In this document: piece after piece, positions 1-5,515 of the stretch
How positions within the stretch are numbered: the stretch's first letter is position 1
Layout: each line of letters opens with the position of its first letter
NCBI GenBank assembly: GCA_902783235.1
Contig: CACZQG010000385.1
Span: 1 to 5,615 of the forward strand
Source: an uncultured Ruminococcus sp.
Lineage (GTDB): Bacteria; Bacillota; Clostridia; Oscillospirales; Ruminococcaceae
Direction of reading: 5' to 3'
DNA length: 5,615 nt
Notes under the pieces: model-generated
What the model saw: only the letters and a program-made list of their open reading frames with translations
The model's database searches: none
What the model was told of the DNA's origin: nothing
Program-made: the position numbers and the translations under genes

Positions 1-95
1 ATTCACAAAGGCTCTGATACATGGTTCACACTCTCCCATGCTCACTGAGAACGAACTCCTATGCTACTTCTCTTCGTCATTGCATTTATTTGATA
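1..95 (-). promoter_or_regulatory. T-box leader (5' half, Stem I; truncated by window edge)
   Basis: This is a tRNA-sensing leader RNA read on the minus strand and cut off at position 1. It starts about 7 nt after a consensus -10 box. In order it shows GACGAAGAGAAGTAG (78 to 64), containing the AGUA loop-E strand, a distal arm with the AGUGAG lateral bulge (46 to 41), and an apical hairpin in which GCAUGG pairs with CCAUGU around a loop GAGAGUGUGAA. The returning strand is CCUUUGUGAAU (11 to 1). CCU and UGU pair back with ACA-AGG-like bases next to AGUA, placing GAA opposite AGUA as in the specifier domain of known T-boxes. The specifier codon should lie in the few bases just past the window, so the amino acid cannot be named. 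By family knowledge, uncharged tRNA binding favours antitermination of a downstream aminoacyl-tRNA synthetase, biosynthesis or transport gene. The antiterminator and gene are out of view. Confidence 0.85.
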
Positions 96-100
96 GGTCT

Positions 101-129
101 ATTTTAGCACGTTTTTTTTCATTTGTCAA
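101..129 (-). promoter_or_regulatory. Sigma-A promoter of the T-box transcription unit
   Basis: On the minus strand a perfect -35 box TTGACA (129 to 124) is separated by exactly 17 bp from TAAAAT (106 to 101), one mismatch from the -10 consensus. TGC directly precedes it, an extended -10. The predicted start is an A near 94, just ahead of the T-box Stem I. Upstream of the -35, positions 130-152 carry A/T tracts (AAAAAATTTAAAAAA) placed like an UP element, so a strong promoter is expected, with control by the T-box rather than at initiation. It lies about 40 bp downstream of the antitoxin stop codon, so the T-box operon is a separate unit. Confidence 0.85.
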
Positions 130-171
130 GAGCTTTTTTAAATTTTTTCTTCAGAAAGCGTTACATTCATA

Positions 172-399
172 TCAGGCAGCTGTTTTATAATCCACGACAG
201 AGATCTCCTGCATTAGCTTTTTAGCCTGATCGACGATTTTTTCGATCCTTTCAGCCACCTCATCGGCATAGTATTTTTCACCGCACTGTCCGCATTCAAG
301 ACAAGGAACATTTTTGATTATGATAATGCAGTTTTTGTAGTTCACCACATGGGTAGTAGTTGAATCAAAGCAGGTATCATTTTTGCAAAAAACACACAT
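172..399 (-). CDS. YgiT/MqsA-type zinc finger protein, predicted antitoxin
   Basis: A 75-residue protein with two CxxC pairs (residues 2-5 CVFC and 36-39 CGQC) in the spacing of the YgiT-type zinc finger, followed by GEKYYADEVAERIEKI, the usual tail of this domain, and a short helical end. There is no C-terminal helix-turn-helix. It is about half the length of E. coli MqsA (131 aa), so DNA binding by the canonical MqsA domain is not expected. The start at 399 is chosen because AGGAGG (413 to 408) sits 8 nt upstream; an ATG at 405 would overlap the toxin stop as ATGA but lies only 2 nt from that AGGAGG, too close. The ribosome binding site is embedded in the last codons of the DUF4258 gene, so translation is likely coupled. 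The predicted role is neutralising the neighbouring DUF4258 protein; this comes from family pairing and context. Confidence 0.85.
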   Translation of the reverse strand: MCVFCKNDTCFDSTTTHVVNYKNCIIIIKNVPCLECGQCGEKYYADEVAERIEKIVDQAKKLMQEISVVDYKTAA

Positions 400-401
400 G
401 G

Positions 402-707
402 TCATTTCCTCCTTGTTTTAAGATCAGCCCCGAATTTATCTTCTGTGGGATAATACGCAGTTATTATATACAGAGCATCCGCATCAAATCCAACAACAAC
501 ATGGAGTGCTTTGTTTTCCAAAGTCATTCCAAAAACAAGACAGCTGGGATAAGGCAGATCATCCGGATATTCTTCGATAATTTCCCCATTTACGATACAA
601 TTCTTAACATCGGATCTTTTTATATCACGTTCACCCATTCTTTGAAGACAATGAGTGGTCCATAACACATTCTTATTCAATAAACGTCTTATATCCTTAA
701 TATTCAT
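402..707 (-). CDS. DUF4258 family protein, predicted toxin
   Basis: A 101-residue protein with the full DUF4258 pattern: an N-terminal helix with H19, R23 and R27 (THCLQRMGERDI), GEIIEEYPDD at 41-50, PYPSCLVFG at 52-60, LHVVVGFD at 68-75, and ITAYYP at 82-87. It ends in a basic tail (KTRRK). No signal peptide or membrane segment is visible, so it should be cytosolic. DUF4258 proteins are commonly found next to YgiT-type zinc finger proteins and are annotated as probable RelE/MqsR-like RNases. The activity here is inferred, not shown; conserved His, Arg and Tyr are plausible active-site residues. A weak GGTGA ribosome binding site lies 6 nt before the ATG. The stop TGA lies 2 nt before the chosen antitoxin start. 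Toxin-first order is as in mqsRA and unlike most type II modules. Confidence 0.85.
   Translation of the reverse strand: MNIKDIRRLLNKNVLWTTHCLQRMGERDIKRSDVKNCIVNGEIIEEYPDDLPYPSCLVFGMTLENKALHVVVGFDADALYIITAYYPTEDKFGADLKTRRK
408..413 (-). promoter_or_regulatory. Ribosome binding site of the antitoxin gene, inside the toxin gene
   Basis: AGGAGG on the minus strand encodes two arginine codons at the C-terminus of the DUF4258 protein (residues R99 and R100) and also serves as the Shine-Dalgarno site for the zinc finger gene. It lies 8 nt before the ATG at 399 and 2 nt before the ATG at 405, which favours the former. Ribosomes finishing the toxin cover the site, so coupled translation is likely. 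Confidence 0.7.
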
Positions 708-889
708 TAAAGCTCACCATCTGTAATCAAAGTCTCATATTCGTTCAGTCGAGCGTTCCCATTTGATCTTAACCCAATTCACTCTCTAAAGCAGCTCTTC
801 GAGCTCACCACTGCCGAACGCATGAGAGTATGAGCGAAACTAAAAGTTTTTTGCCAAGCTTTTTTTCAAAAAAGCGTTTTTACCTGGGG
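708..889. other. Intergenic region between kinase terminator and toxin-antitoxin pair
   Basis: I see no gene here and no promoter with a good -35 and -10 match, although the terminator at 890-911 implies that the downstream pair has its own start. The region contains a 9-bp direct repeat AGCTCACCA (711-719 and 802-810), whose first copy overlaps the toxin ribosome binding site. It also has a small hairpin AGCTC-TTC-GAGCT (793-805), a tandem ATGAG pair near 822-834, and the A/T hairpin listed at 858-881. Several of these could be parts of a dispersed repeat or an autoregulatory operator; the sequence alone does not decide. Confidence 0.4.
858..881 (+). terminator. Possible plus-strand intrinsic terminator, A/T hairpin
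   Basis: GCTTTTTT (858-865) pairs perfectly with AAAAAAGC (868-875), and on the plus strand a G and five T residues follow (877-881). This is the shape of a weak plus-strand terminator. No plus-strand gene ends here, so it may instead be a structural repeat, or may back up the kinase terminator as part of a bidirectional pair. The stem is mostly A-U and the tail is short. Confidence 0.35.
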
Positions 890-911
890 AAAAAGCGCCA
901 TCATCTGGCGC
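890..911 (-). terminator. Intrinsic terminator of the exporter/kinase operon
   Basis: On the minus strand GCGCCA (911 to 906) pairs with TGGCGC (900 to 895) around the loop GATGA, followed at once by five T residues (894 to 890). The 5' arm consists of the last sense codons of the kinase gene and the loop contains its TGA stop codon, so coding sequence and terminator overlap. This closes the three-gene operon and separates it from the toxin-antitoxin pair. Confidence 0.8.
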
Positions 912-1497
912 ATTCAGCGATAACAGCGGCGCACTTGTCGAGACCCAGGATGCTGCTGTCCAGCACCAGGTCATAGTCAACGTATTCTCTCCACTCCTTA
1001 CCGAAGTTGCTGCGGTAGTATGCCGCACGTCTTCTGTCCGCCTTTCTGATAACATCAGTAACCTCGGTGCGGCACACGCTGTATTCTGTAACAGCTCTTG
1101 TTTCACGGTAATTGATGGGAGCGTGGATAAACACCTTCAGAACATCCTTTTTATCCTTCAGGGCGAAGGCAGCTGTTCTGCCCACAAAGACTGCGGGACC
1201 GTTGCCTGCCAGTTCACGGATAACGTTCATTTCCTCAACGGCTACGGAATCGGCTGCCAGTCTCAGAGAGCCTTCGTTGAGGTAGTTTGACATTCTTGCC
1301 AGGGAATAAAGGAAGCTTCTGTTCACGTCCTCCTCCAGCTCCAGTATCCTTTCCACGGACACATCATTTTTTTGGGCGGTTATTTCAGGTATCTCCCTGC
1401 CGTAGCAGGGTATATTCAGAAGAGCAGCCGTTTTTTGACCTATATAATTTCCGCCGCTTGCATATTCTCTTTCGATAGCAATGTAATTAAACTTCAT
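901..1497 (-). CDS. Cytidylate kinase-like family protein
   Basis: A 198-residue cytosolic protein of the cytidylate-kinase-like P-loop family (Pfam AAA_26 / CMK-like). The N-terminus IAIEREYASGGNYIGQKTA (residues 6-24) corresponds to the family's modified P-loop, usually SREYGSGGxxIGxxLA; the first Gly is Ala here. FVGR lies at 104-107, followed by a hydrophobic strand VLKVFIHAP. An arginine-rich lid-like segment RKADRRRAAYYRSNFG spans about 151-166, and YDLVLDSSILGL follows near 175-186, the usual C-terminal block. By homology it may phosphorylate a nucleotide such as CMP, but most members are uncharacterised and the true substrate is unknown. The start at 1497 is set by AGAGGTGA 7 nt upstream; an upstream TTG at 1530 would overlap the exporter gene and has no such site. 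It follows the exporter stop by 16 bp, hence is co-transcribed, and ends in a terminator. Confidence 0.88.
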   Translation of the reverse strand: MKFNYIAIEREYASGGNYIGQKTAALLNIPCYGREIPEITAQKNDVSVERILELEEDVNRSFLYSLARMSNYLNEGSLRLAADSVAVEEMNVIRELAGNGPAVFVGRTAAFALKDKKDVLKVFIHAPINYRETRAVTEYSVCRTEVTDVIRKADRRRAAYYRSNFGKEWREYVDYDLVLDSSILGLDKCAAVIAECAR

Positions 1498-1504
1498 TTT
1501 AACT

Positions 1505-1512
1505 TCACCTCT
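1505..1512 (-). promoter_or_regulatory. Ribosome binding site that sets the kinase start
   Basis: AGAGGTGA lies directly after the exporter stop codon and 7 nt before the ATG at 1497. It supports the 198-residue form beginning MKFNYIAIE rather than an 11-residue longer form from a TTG codon inside the exporter gene. Confidence 0.75.
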
Positions 1513-1513
1513 G

Positions 1514-3364
1514 TCACGAAACTTTTTCAAACTGGCTGTTGTAAAGCTCTGCGTAGAAACCGTTCTGCTTTATAAGCTGTTCATGGTCACCGCTTTCGAT
1601 AATATCTCCGTCCTTCATAACAAGGATAAGATCCGCATTTCTGATCGTAGAAAGTCTGTGAGCGATAACAAAGGAAGTACGTCCCACTGTAAGCTTATCC
1701 ATAGCCTCCTGTATCTGTACCTCTGTACGGGTATCCACAGAGCTTGTAGCCTCATCCAGTATAAGCAGAGGCGCATTTTCGATCATTGCTCTTGCAATAG
1801 TGATAAGCTGCTTCTGACCTGCTGACAGGCTCACCTTATCATTGAGCACCGTATCGAAGCCATCGGGGAGGGTCTTTATAAAGCGATAGATACCCACCGC
1901 CTTGCACGCCTTTATTATTTCCTCATCAGTAACGTTTTCCTTGCTGTAGACGATATTTTCACGTATAGTGCCTTCAAACAGCCATGTATCCTGCAGTACC
2001 ATGCAGAAAAGACTGTGGACATTTTCCCTTGTAAGCTCACTTACAGGTATTCCGTCTATTAATATATTACCCTCATCCAGCTCAAAAAATCTCATAAGCA
2101 GATTTACCATTGTGGTCTTACCTGCACCTGTAGGGCCTACAATAGCCACCTTCTGACCCTGCTTTGCGTGAGCCGAGAAATCGTGGATGATGGTCTTGTC
2201 AGGGTCATATCCGAATCTGACATTCTTAAATTCCACATCTCCTTTTGTATCCTTTGGCTCCAGGCGTTTTGTCTTATGGCTCTCGTCTGCCATTTCCTCC
2301 TCATCGAACAGCTCAAATATACGCTCGGAAGCGGCAGCGGTAGTCTGCATACTTGTGGCTGCCTGAGCTATCTGCTGCAAGGGAGTGGTAAACAGACGAA
2401 TGTATATCATAAATGCAACTATAACACCGAAATCCATCTTGCCGTCCAGTACCAGCATTGCGCCCACAACGCATACTGCCACATATCCGAAGTTGCCGAT
2501 AAAGTTCATTATAGGCATCATTATTCCCGACAGGAACTGGGATTTCCATGCACTTTCATACAATCTGTCATTTATCTCGCTGAATGTCTTTTCAGCCTCA
2601 TATGTGCCGTTATACACCTTGACCACATTATGTCCGGTATATATCTCCTCAATATGGCCGTTTATCTTACCCAGCTCAGACTGCTGGCTTACAAAGTATT
2701 TCTGAGATCTGCTCATGATAATACCCATCAGTACAAAGCCCAGTATGGTTGAGGCAACAGCCGTTACAGCCATTATCACATCGGTGTAGATCATCATTAC
2801 CAGCGAGCCTATGAACATTGTAACTGCGGATACCAGCTGTCCCACGCTCATGTTAAGAGTCTGACCTATAAGGTCGATATCGTTGGTAACACGGCTGAGC
2901 ACATCACCAAAGCTGGTCTTATTGAAATATTTAAGAGGCACCCTGTTTATCTTCTGAGAAATATTGGTACGGAGCCTTCTTGTAATATTCTGTGTCACCG
3001 AGGTCATGATAAAGCTTTGCAGGTATGAGAAGATGAGGCTCAGACCATAAAGCACTATCAGGGTAAATCCAATGCTCTTGACCTCCTGTATATCAATACC
3101 CGACATATTGCCCTCACGCATAAGTGCAAGACCGTCTGTTATGCAGTTGGTCATATTCCTGAGAAGATTCGGACCTATAAGAGACAGTATGGTACCTGCG
3201 ATCGCCAGTACAAGCGCAACCACCATGGGAGGTATGCAGTTTTTAGAAAATCTCAGAAGCTGTGCGAAGGCTTTTTTCAGATCCTTTGGCTTTTCTGCTG
3301 CATTCATCTTGGAGCCCGGACCTCTTCTGGGCGGAGCCTTCTGAACCTTGATCTCATCACTCAT
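1514..3364 (-). CDS. ABC exporter half-transporter, consensus-site subunit (membrane domain + ATPase)
   Basis: A 616-residue type IV ABC exporter half with a charged cytosolic N-tail of about 40 residues, a six-helix membrane domain (about 42-345) and a nucleotide-binding domain from about 375. Motifs seen: A-loop Y386, Walker A GPTGAGKTT at 410, Q-loop VLQDTWLF, signature LSAGQ at 513-517, Walker B ILDEATSSVD with catalytic E538, and switch H569 (IAHRLST). Hydrolysis residues are therefore intact, while the signature is altered (Ala for the first Gly of LSGGQ). This complements the partner gene and predicts a heterodimer with one active site (this Walker A/B with the partner's LSGGQ) and one degenerate site, as in TM288, BmrD and LmrD. 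The start overlaps the end of the upstream gene by 8 bp (ATGAGTGA), with AGGAGG 9 nt before it, so translation is coupled and equal dosage is likely. It sits in the cytoplasmic membrane. The substrate is unknown; multidrug or lipid-like compounds are typical. Confidence 0.95.
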   Translation of the reverse strand: MSDEIKVQKAPPRRGPGSKMNAAEKPKDLKKAFAQLLRFSKNCIPPMVVALVLAIAGTILSLIGPNLLRNMTNCITDGLALMREGNMSGIDIQEVKSIGFTLIVLYGLSLIFSYLQSFIMTSVTQNITRRLRTNISQKINRVPLKYFNKTSFGDVLSRVTNDIDLIGQTLNMSVGQLVSAVTMFIGSLVMMIYTDVIMAVTAVASTILGFVLMGIIMSRSQKYFVSQQSELGKINGHIEEIYTGHNVVKVYNGTYEAEKTFSEINDRLYESAWKSQFLSGIMMPIMNFIGNFGYVAVCVVGAMLVLDGKMDFGVIVAFMIYIRLFTTPLQQIAQAATSMQTTAAASERIFELFDEEEMADESHKTKRLEPKDTKGDVEFKNVRFGYDPDKTIIHDFSAHAKQGQKVAIVGPTGAGKTTMVNLLMRFFELDEGNILIDGIPVSELTRENVHSLFCMVLQDTWLFEGTIRENIVYSKENVTDEEIIKACKAVGIYRFIKTLPDGFDTVLNDKVSLSAGQKQLITIARAMIENAPLLILDEATSSVDTRTEVQIQEAMDKLTVGRTSFVIAHRLSTIRNADLILVMKDGDIIESGDHEQLIKQNGFYAELYNSQFEKVS

Positions 3365-5123
3365 TTTCCAGTTCCTCCTTTGAAAGCTGTGAAAGGGCTA
3401 TCTGACGGTATACCTCGCAGTTTTTCAGCAGCTCCTTATGTGTTCCCATGCCCACCATTTCACCTTCATCCAGAACGATGATCCTGTCAGCATTCTTGAT
3501 GGTTCCTATACGCTGTGCAACAATAAGGGTGGTCTTGTCTTCGGTAGTCTTTTTAAGCTCTGCACGGAGTATCCTGTCGGTCTTGTAGTCCAGTGCAGAG
3601 AAGGAATCGTCGAAAATATATATTTCCGGATCTCTGCATATAGCTCTTGCAATGGAAAGTCTCTGCTTCTGACCGCCGGAAAGATTTGCGCCGTCCTGTG
3701 CCACAGCCGCATCGTATGTATTCTTCATCCTGCTGACAAATTCATCTGCCTGAGCGATGCTGACTGCCTTTTCTATATTCTCCCGTGTGTAGTCGGTCTC
3801 ATCACTTTCACCGTAGGCAACATTGGAGGAAACGGTACCGCTGAACATAAACGCCTTTTGTGAGACATAGCCTATCTTGTCATAAAGAGAGGACTGCTTG
3901 TAATTTTTGACATTTTCTCCGTCTATAATTACCTCACCCTCTGTTGCGTCATAGAATCGGGGTATCAGATTCACCAGTGTGGTCTTGCCGCTGCCGGTGG
4001 AGCCGATAAATGCCACTACCTCGCCCTTTTTGGCGGTAAAGGATATATTTTTAAGTACATAGTCTGCCGCATCGGGATATTTAAAGCTTACGTTTTTGAA
4101 TTCCACCTCGCCCTGAACGCCGATGCTGCCTCTTTCCAGAGTACCCTCCTTTATGCGCGGCACAGTATCCAGCACCTCATTGATACGCCTGGCTGAAACG
4201 CTTGCTCTGGGAGCGATAATGAATATCATGACCATCATAACGAAAGCCATTATCACCTGAATGGCATACGAGGAGAATGCCACCATGTTTTTCATAAGAT
4301 CTATCTTGGCCTCCGGATCTATCGCCTCGTTTATGAGTATTGCGCCTATCCAGTATATAGCCAGGGGCAGACCGCTCATGATAGCACTCATACCCGGCAG
4401 CATAAGAGCCATTACCCTGCCGATGAAAAGGTGAGTCCTTGTCAGGTCATCATTTGCCTTTTCAAACTTTTCCTGCTGATAGCTTTCCGCATTATAGGCT
4501 CTTACCACCCTGATGCCCATAAGGTTCTCACGGGTAACACGGTTAAGGTTATCGTTGTAGGTCTGTACCCTTTTGAATTTCGGGAAAGCAAACACCGTAG
4601 CTATAAATATCAGAACGAACAGCACTCCCAGGGCAACGCCGGTAGCAGCAGTCCACTGCCAGCTTTTTCCCAGTATTTTCAATATAGCCCAGACTGCCAG
4701 GATAGGACCCTTTACCATGACCTGCAAGCCCATAGCGATAAGCAGCTGGATCTGTATAACGTCGTTTGTTGTACGGGTTATAAGACTGGATGTGGAGAAT
4801 TTGTTGATCTCCTCCATGGAAAAGTCAGCTACCTTTCCGAATATGTTGGCTCTGAGTCTCCTTGAAAAGCCGGCAGCTATCTTGGATGCAAAATAGCCTG
4901 TGGCTATTGACATGGCAACGCTTGCCAGTGTACAAAGAAGCATCTTTCCGCCTATCTCCCACACATCCGACATATTGTCCACGTTGGTAGTGATAAGCTC
5001 TGTCAGATCCTTTGTGTAGTCCGGAAGCATAAGATCCAGCCACACCTGACCCACGATGAATACAACGCAAATAAGCGCCATGAGCCATTCCTTTGCCCGT
5101 AAATACTTGAATATCCTGAGCAT
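3357..5123 (-). CDS. ABC exporter half-transporter, degenerate-site subunit (membrane domain + ATPase)
   Basis: A 588-residue membrane protein with six predicted helices (about 12-320; the first is WLMALICVVFIVGQVWLDLM) and an ATPase domain from about 338. Motifs seen: A-loop Y349, Walker A GSTGSGKTT at 374, Q-loop VSQKAFMF, a canonical signature LSGGQ at 481-485, Walker B IYIFDDSFSALD with Asp506 where the catalytic Glu should be, and Gln537 replacing the switch His (VAQRIGT). These exact substitutions mark the non-hydrolysing subunit of heterodimeric exporters (TM287, BmrC, LmrC), which pairs with the downstream gene. ATG at 5123 is chosen because AGGAGG lies 7 nt upstream; a 14-residue longer form from 5165 would start inside the operator-like palindrome and lacks a good ribosome site. 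It is the first gene of a three-gene operon driven by a consensus promoter. Export of a hydrophobic or toxic compound is the likely job, but the cargo cannot be deduced. Confidence 0.95.
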   Translation of the reverse strand: MLRIFKYLRAKEWLMALICVVFIVGQVWLDLMLPDYTKDLTELITTNVDNMSDVWEIGGKMLLCTLASVAMSIATGYFASKIAAGFSRRLRANIFGKVADFSMEEINKFSTSSLITRTTNDVIQIQLLIAMGLQVMVKGPILAVWAILKILGKSWQWTAATGVALGVLFVLIFIATVFAFPKFKRVQTYNDNLNRVTRENLMGIRVVRAYNAESYQQEKFEKANDDLTRTHLFIGRVMALMLPGMSAIMSGLPLAIYWIGAILINEAIDPEAKIDLMKNMVAFSSYAIQVIMAFVMMVMIFIIAPRASVSARRINEVLDTVPRIKEGTLERGSIGVQGEVEFKNVSFKYPDAADYVLKNISFTAKKGEVVAFIGSTGSGKTTLVNLIPRFYDATEGEVIIDGENVKNYKQSSLYDKIGYVSQKAFMFSGTVSSNVAYGESDETDYTRENIEKAVSIAQADEFVSRMKNTYDAAVAQDGANLSGGQKQRLSIARAICRDPEIYIFDDSFSALDYKTDRILRAELKKTTEDKTTLIVAQRIGTIKNADRIIVLDEGEMVGMGTHKELLKNCEVYRQIALSQLSKEELENE

Positions 5124-5130
5124 TCTCTTA

Positions 5131-5136
5131 CCTCCT
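5131..5136 (-). promoter_or_regulatory. Ribosome binding site that sets the first exporter start
   Basis: AGGAGG lies 7 nt upstream of the ATG at 5123, an optimal distance. The alternative ATG at 5165 is preceded by an A/T-rich stretch without a Shine-Dalgarno match and lies only about 9 nt after the predicted transcription start, so the shorter protein is preferred. Confidence 0.85.
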
Positions 5137-5148
5137 GCAAAATGATAC

Positions 5149-5163
5149 GGGTAATACTTACCC
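5149..5163. promoter_or_regulatory. Operator-like palindrome in the exporter leader
   Basis: GGGTAA and TTACCC form a perfect 6-bp inverted repeat with a 3-bp spacer (TAC on the plus strand). It sits roughly 11 to 25 nt downstream of the predicted transcription start and 12 nt before the ribosome binding site. Exporter operons of this kind are often repressed by a MarR-, TetR- or GntR-type protein binding such a site. No regulator gene is visible in the window, so the binding factor is unknown. Confidence 0.5.
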
Positions 5164-5180
5164 ATTTTGTGTATTATATT

Positions 5181-5209
5181 ATTATAGCATTTTTTGGGTC
5201 ATATGTCAA
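5181..5209 (-). promoter_or_regulatory. Consensus sigma-A promoter of the exporter/kinase operon
   Basis: On the minus strand TTGACA (5209 to 5204) and TATAAT (5186 to 5181) are both perfect consensus boxes with a 17-bp spacer, and TGC precedes the -10 (extended -10). The predicted start is near 5174, giving a leader of about 50 nt before the ATG at 5123. Such a full-consensus promoter would be strong and constitutive unless repressed, which fits with the palindrome just downstream. Confidence 0.9.
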
Positions 5210-5299
5210 GCAGAGCCATGAAGGGGAATCACAGCTGAGATCACAGCACTGCATTGCCGTTTTTGTCCGTGGTCAGCCGCATGGCTTTCCGGATCTTTC

Positions 5300-5381
5300 C
5301 GGTTTCTTTTTTTTACTTTCCTTTGATTTCATTTTATTTCTTTTTCTTTTATTTACTTTACTTTCCTTTACTTTACTTTAA
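5300..5381. repeat. Pyrimidine-rich tract with TTTAC pentanucleotide repeat
   Basis: About 80 bases are almost purely T and C (with scattered A) on the plus strand, hence A/G-rich on the transcribed side. The right end is a simple tandem repeat of six 5-bp units: TTTAC, TTTAC, TTTCC, TTTAC, TTTAC, TTTAA (5352-5381). No gene is encoded. It lies 90-170 bp upstream of the exporter -35 box, too far for an ordinary UP element. It may be an intrinsically bent or slippage-prone tract. Confidence 0.7.
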
Positions 5382-5382
5382 T

Positions 5383-5444
5383 GTGAGTAATCGGGAATAT
5401 TCCGGAATACTTCCGGATTATTCGGGAGTAATGCGGAATTATTC
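5383..5444. repeat. Six-unit degenerate tandem repeat with helical (10-11 bp) period
   Basis: Units read on the plus strand: GTGAGTAATC, GGGAATATTC, CGGAATACTTC, CGGATTATTC, GGGAGTAATG, CGGAATTATTC, with consensus near SGGAATWATTC and lengths 10, 10, 11, 10, 10 and 11. Three overlapping palindromes arise at the unit boundaries: GGAATATTCC (5394-5403), GGAA-TAC-TTCC (5404-5414) and GGAAT-T-ATTCC (5435-5445). The period equals one DNA turn, so any protein recognising the unit would sit on one face. The array lies between an upstream terminator and the exporter promoter. It could be a multi-site operator or merely an eroded tandem repeat. Confidence 0.6.
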
Positions 5445-5468
5445 CCCATTTCAATCATACAGAGAAAG

Positions 5469-5515
5469 AAAAAAAGTGACCGCACTGCACATCGGTGATA
5501 ATGCAGTACAGTCAC
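5469..5515 (-). terminator. Intrinsic terminator of a minus-strand transcript entering from the right
   Basis: On the minus strand a 15-bp stem (5515-5501 with 5490-5476) encloses a 10-nt loop and is followed directly by seven T residues, then C and TTT. Three of the pairs are G-U wobbles on the minus strand but would be C-A mismatches on the plus strand, so the structure is specific to minus-strand RNA. No gene of the window ends here, so the terminated transcript begins beyond position 5615 or is a small RNA partly inside the window. Confidence 0.8.

Noticed and set aside
130..171. Possible terminator after the antitoxin gene
   Set aside because: Only a 5-bp GCTTT/AAAGC pairing with a long A/T loop and no U-run on the minus strand; the A-tracts are better explained as the upstream element of the next promoter.
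840..1106. 88-codon minus-strand reading frame overlapping the end of the kinase gene
   Set aside because: It lies in another frame of the kinase gene, matches no family I recognise, and runs through the terminator and the A/T hairpin.
2168..2752. 194-codon plus-strand reading frame
   Set aside because: Antisense shadow of the second exporter gene, whose motifs are complete; composition is rich in Cys and His as is typical of antisense frames, and no ribosome site is present.
4431..4865. 144-codon plus-strand reading frame
   Set aside because: Antisense to the membrane domain of the first exporter gene, no recognisable domain, and no supporting start signal.
5124..5165. 14-residue N-terminal extension of the first exporter subunit
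   Set aside because: The ATG at 5165 has no ribosome site and is very close to the predicted transcription start, while the ATG at 5123 has an ideal AGGAGG 7 nt upstream.
5273..5332. 19-codon lysine-rich minus-strand frame in the purine tract
   Set aside because: Its composition follows from the A/G-rich DNA, it lacks a Shine-Dalgarno site and lies upstream of the only clear promoter.
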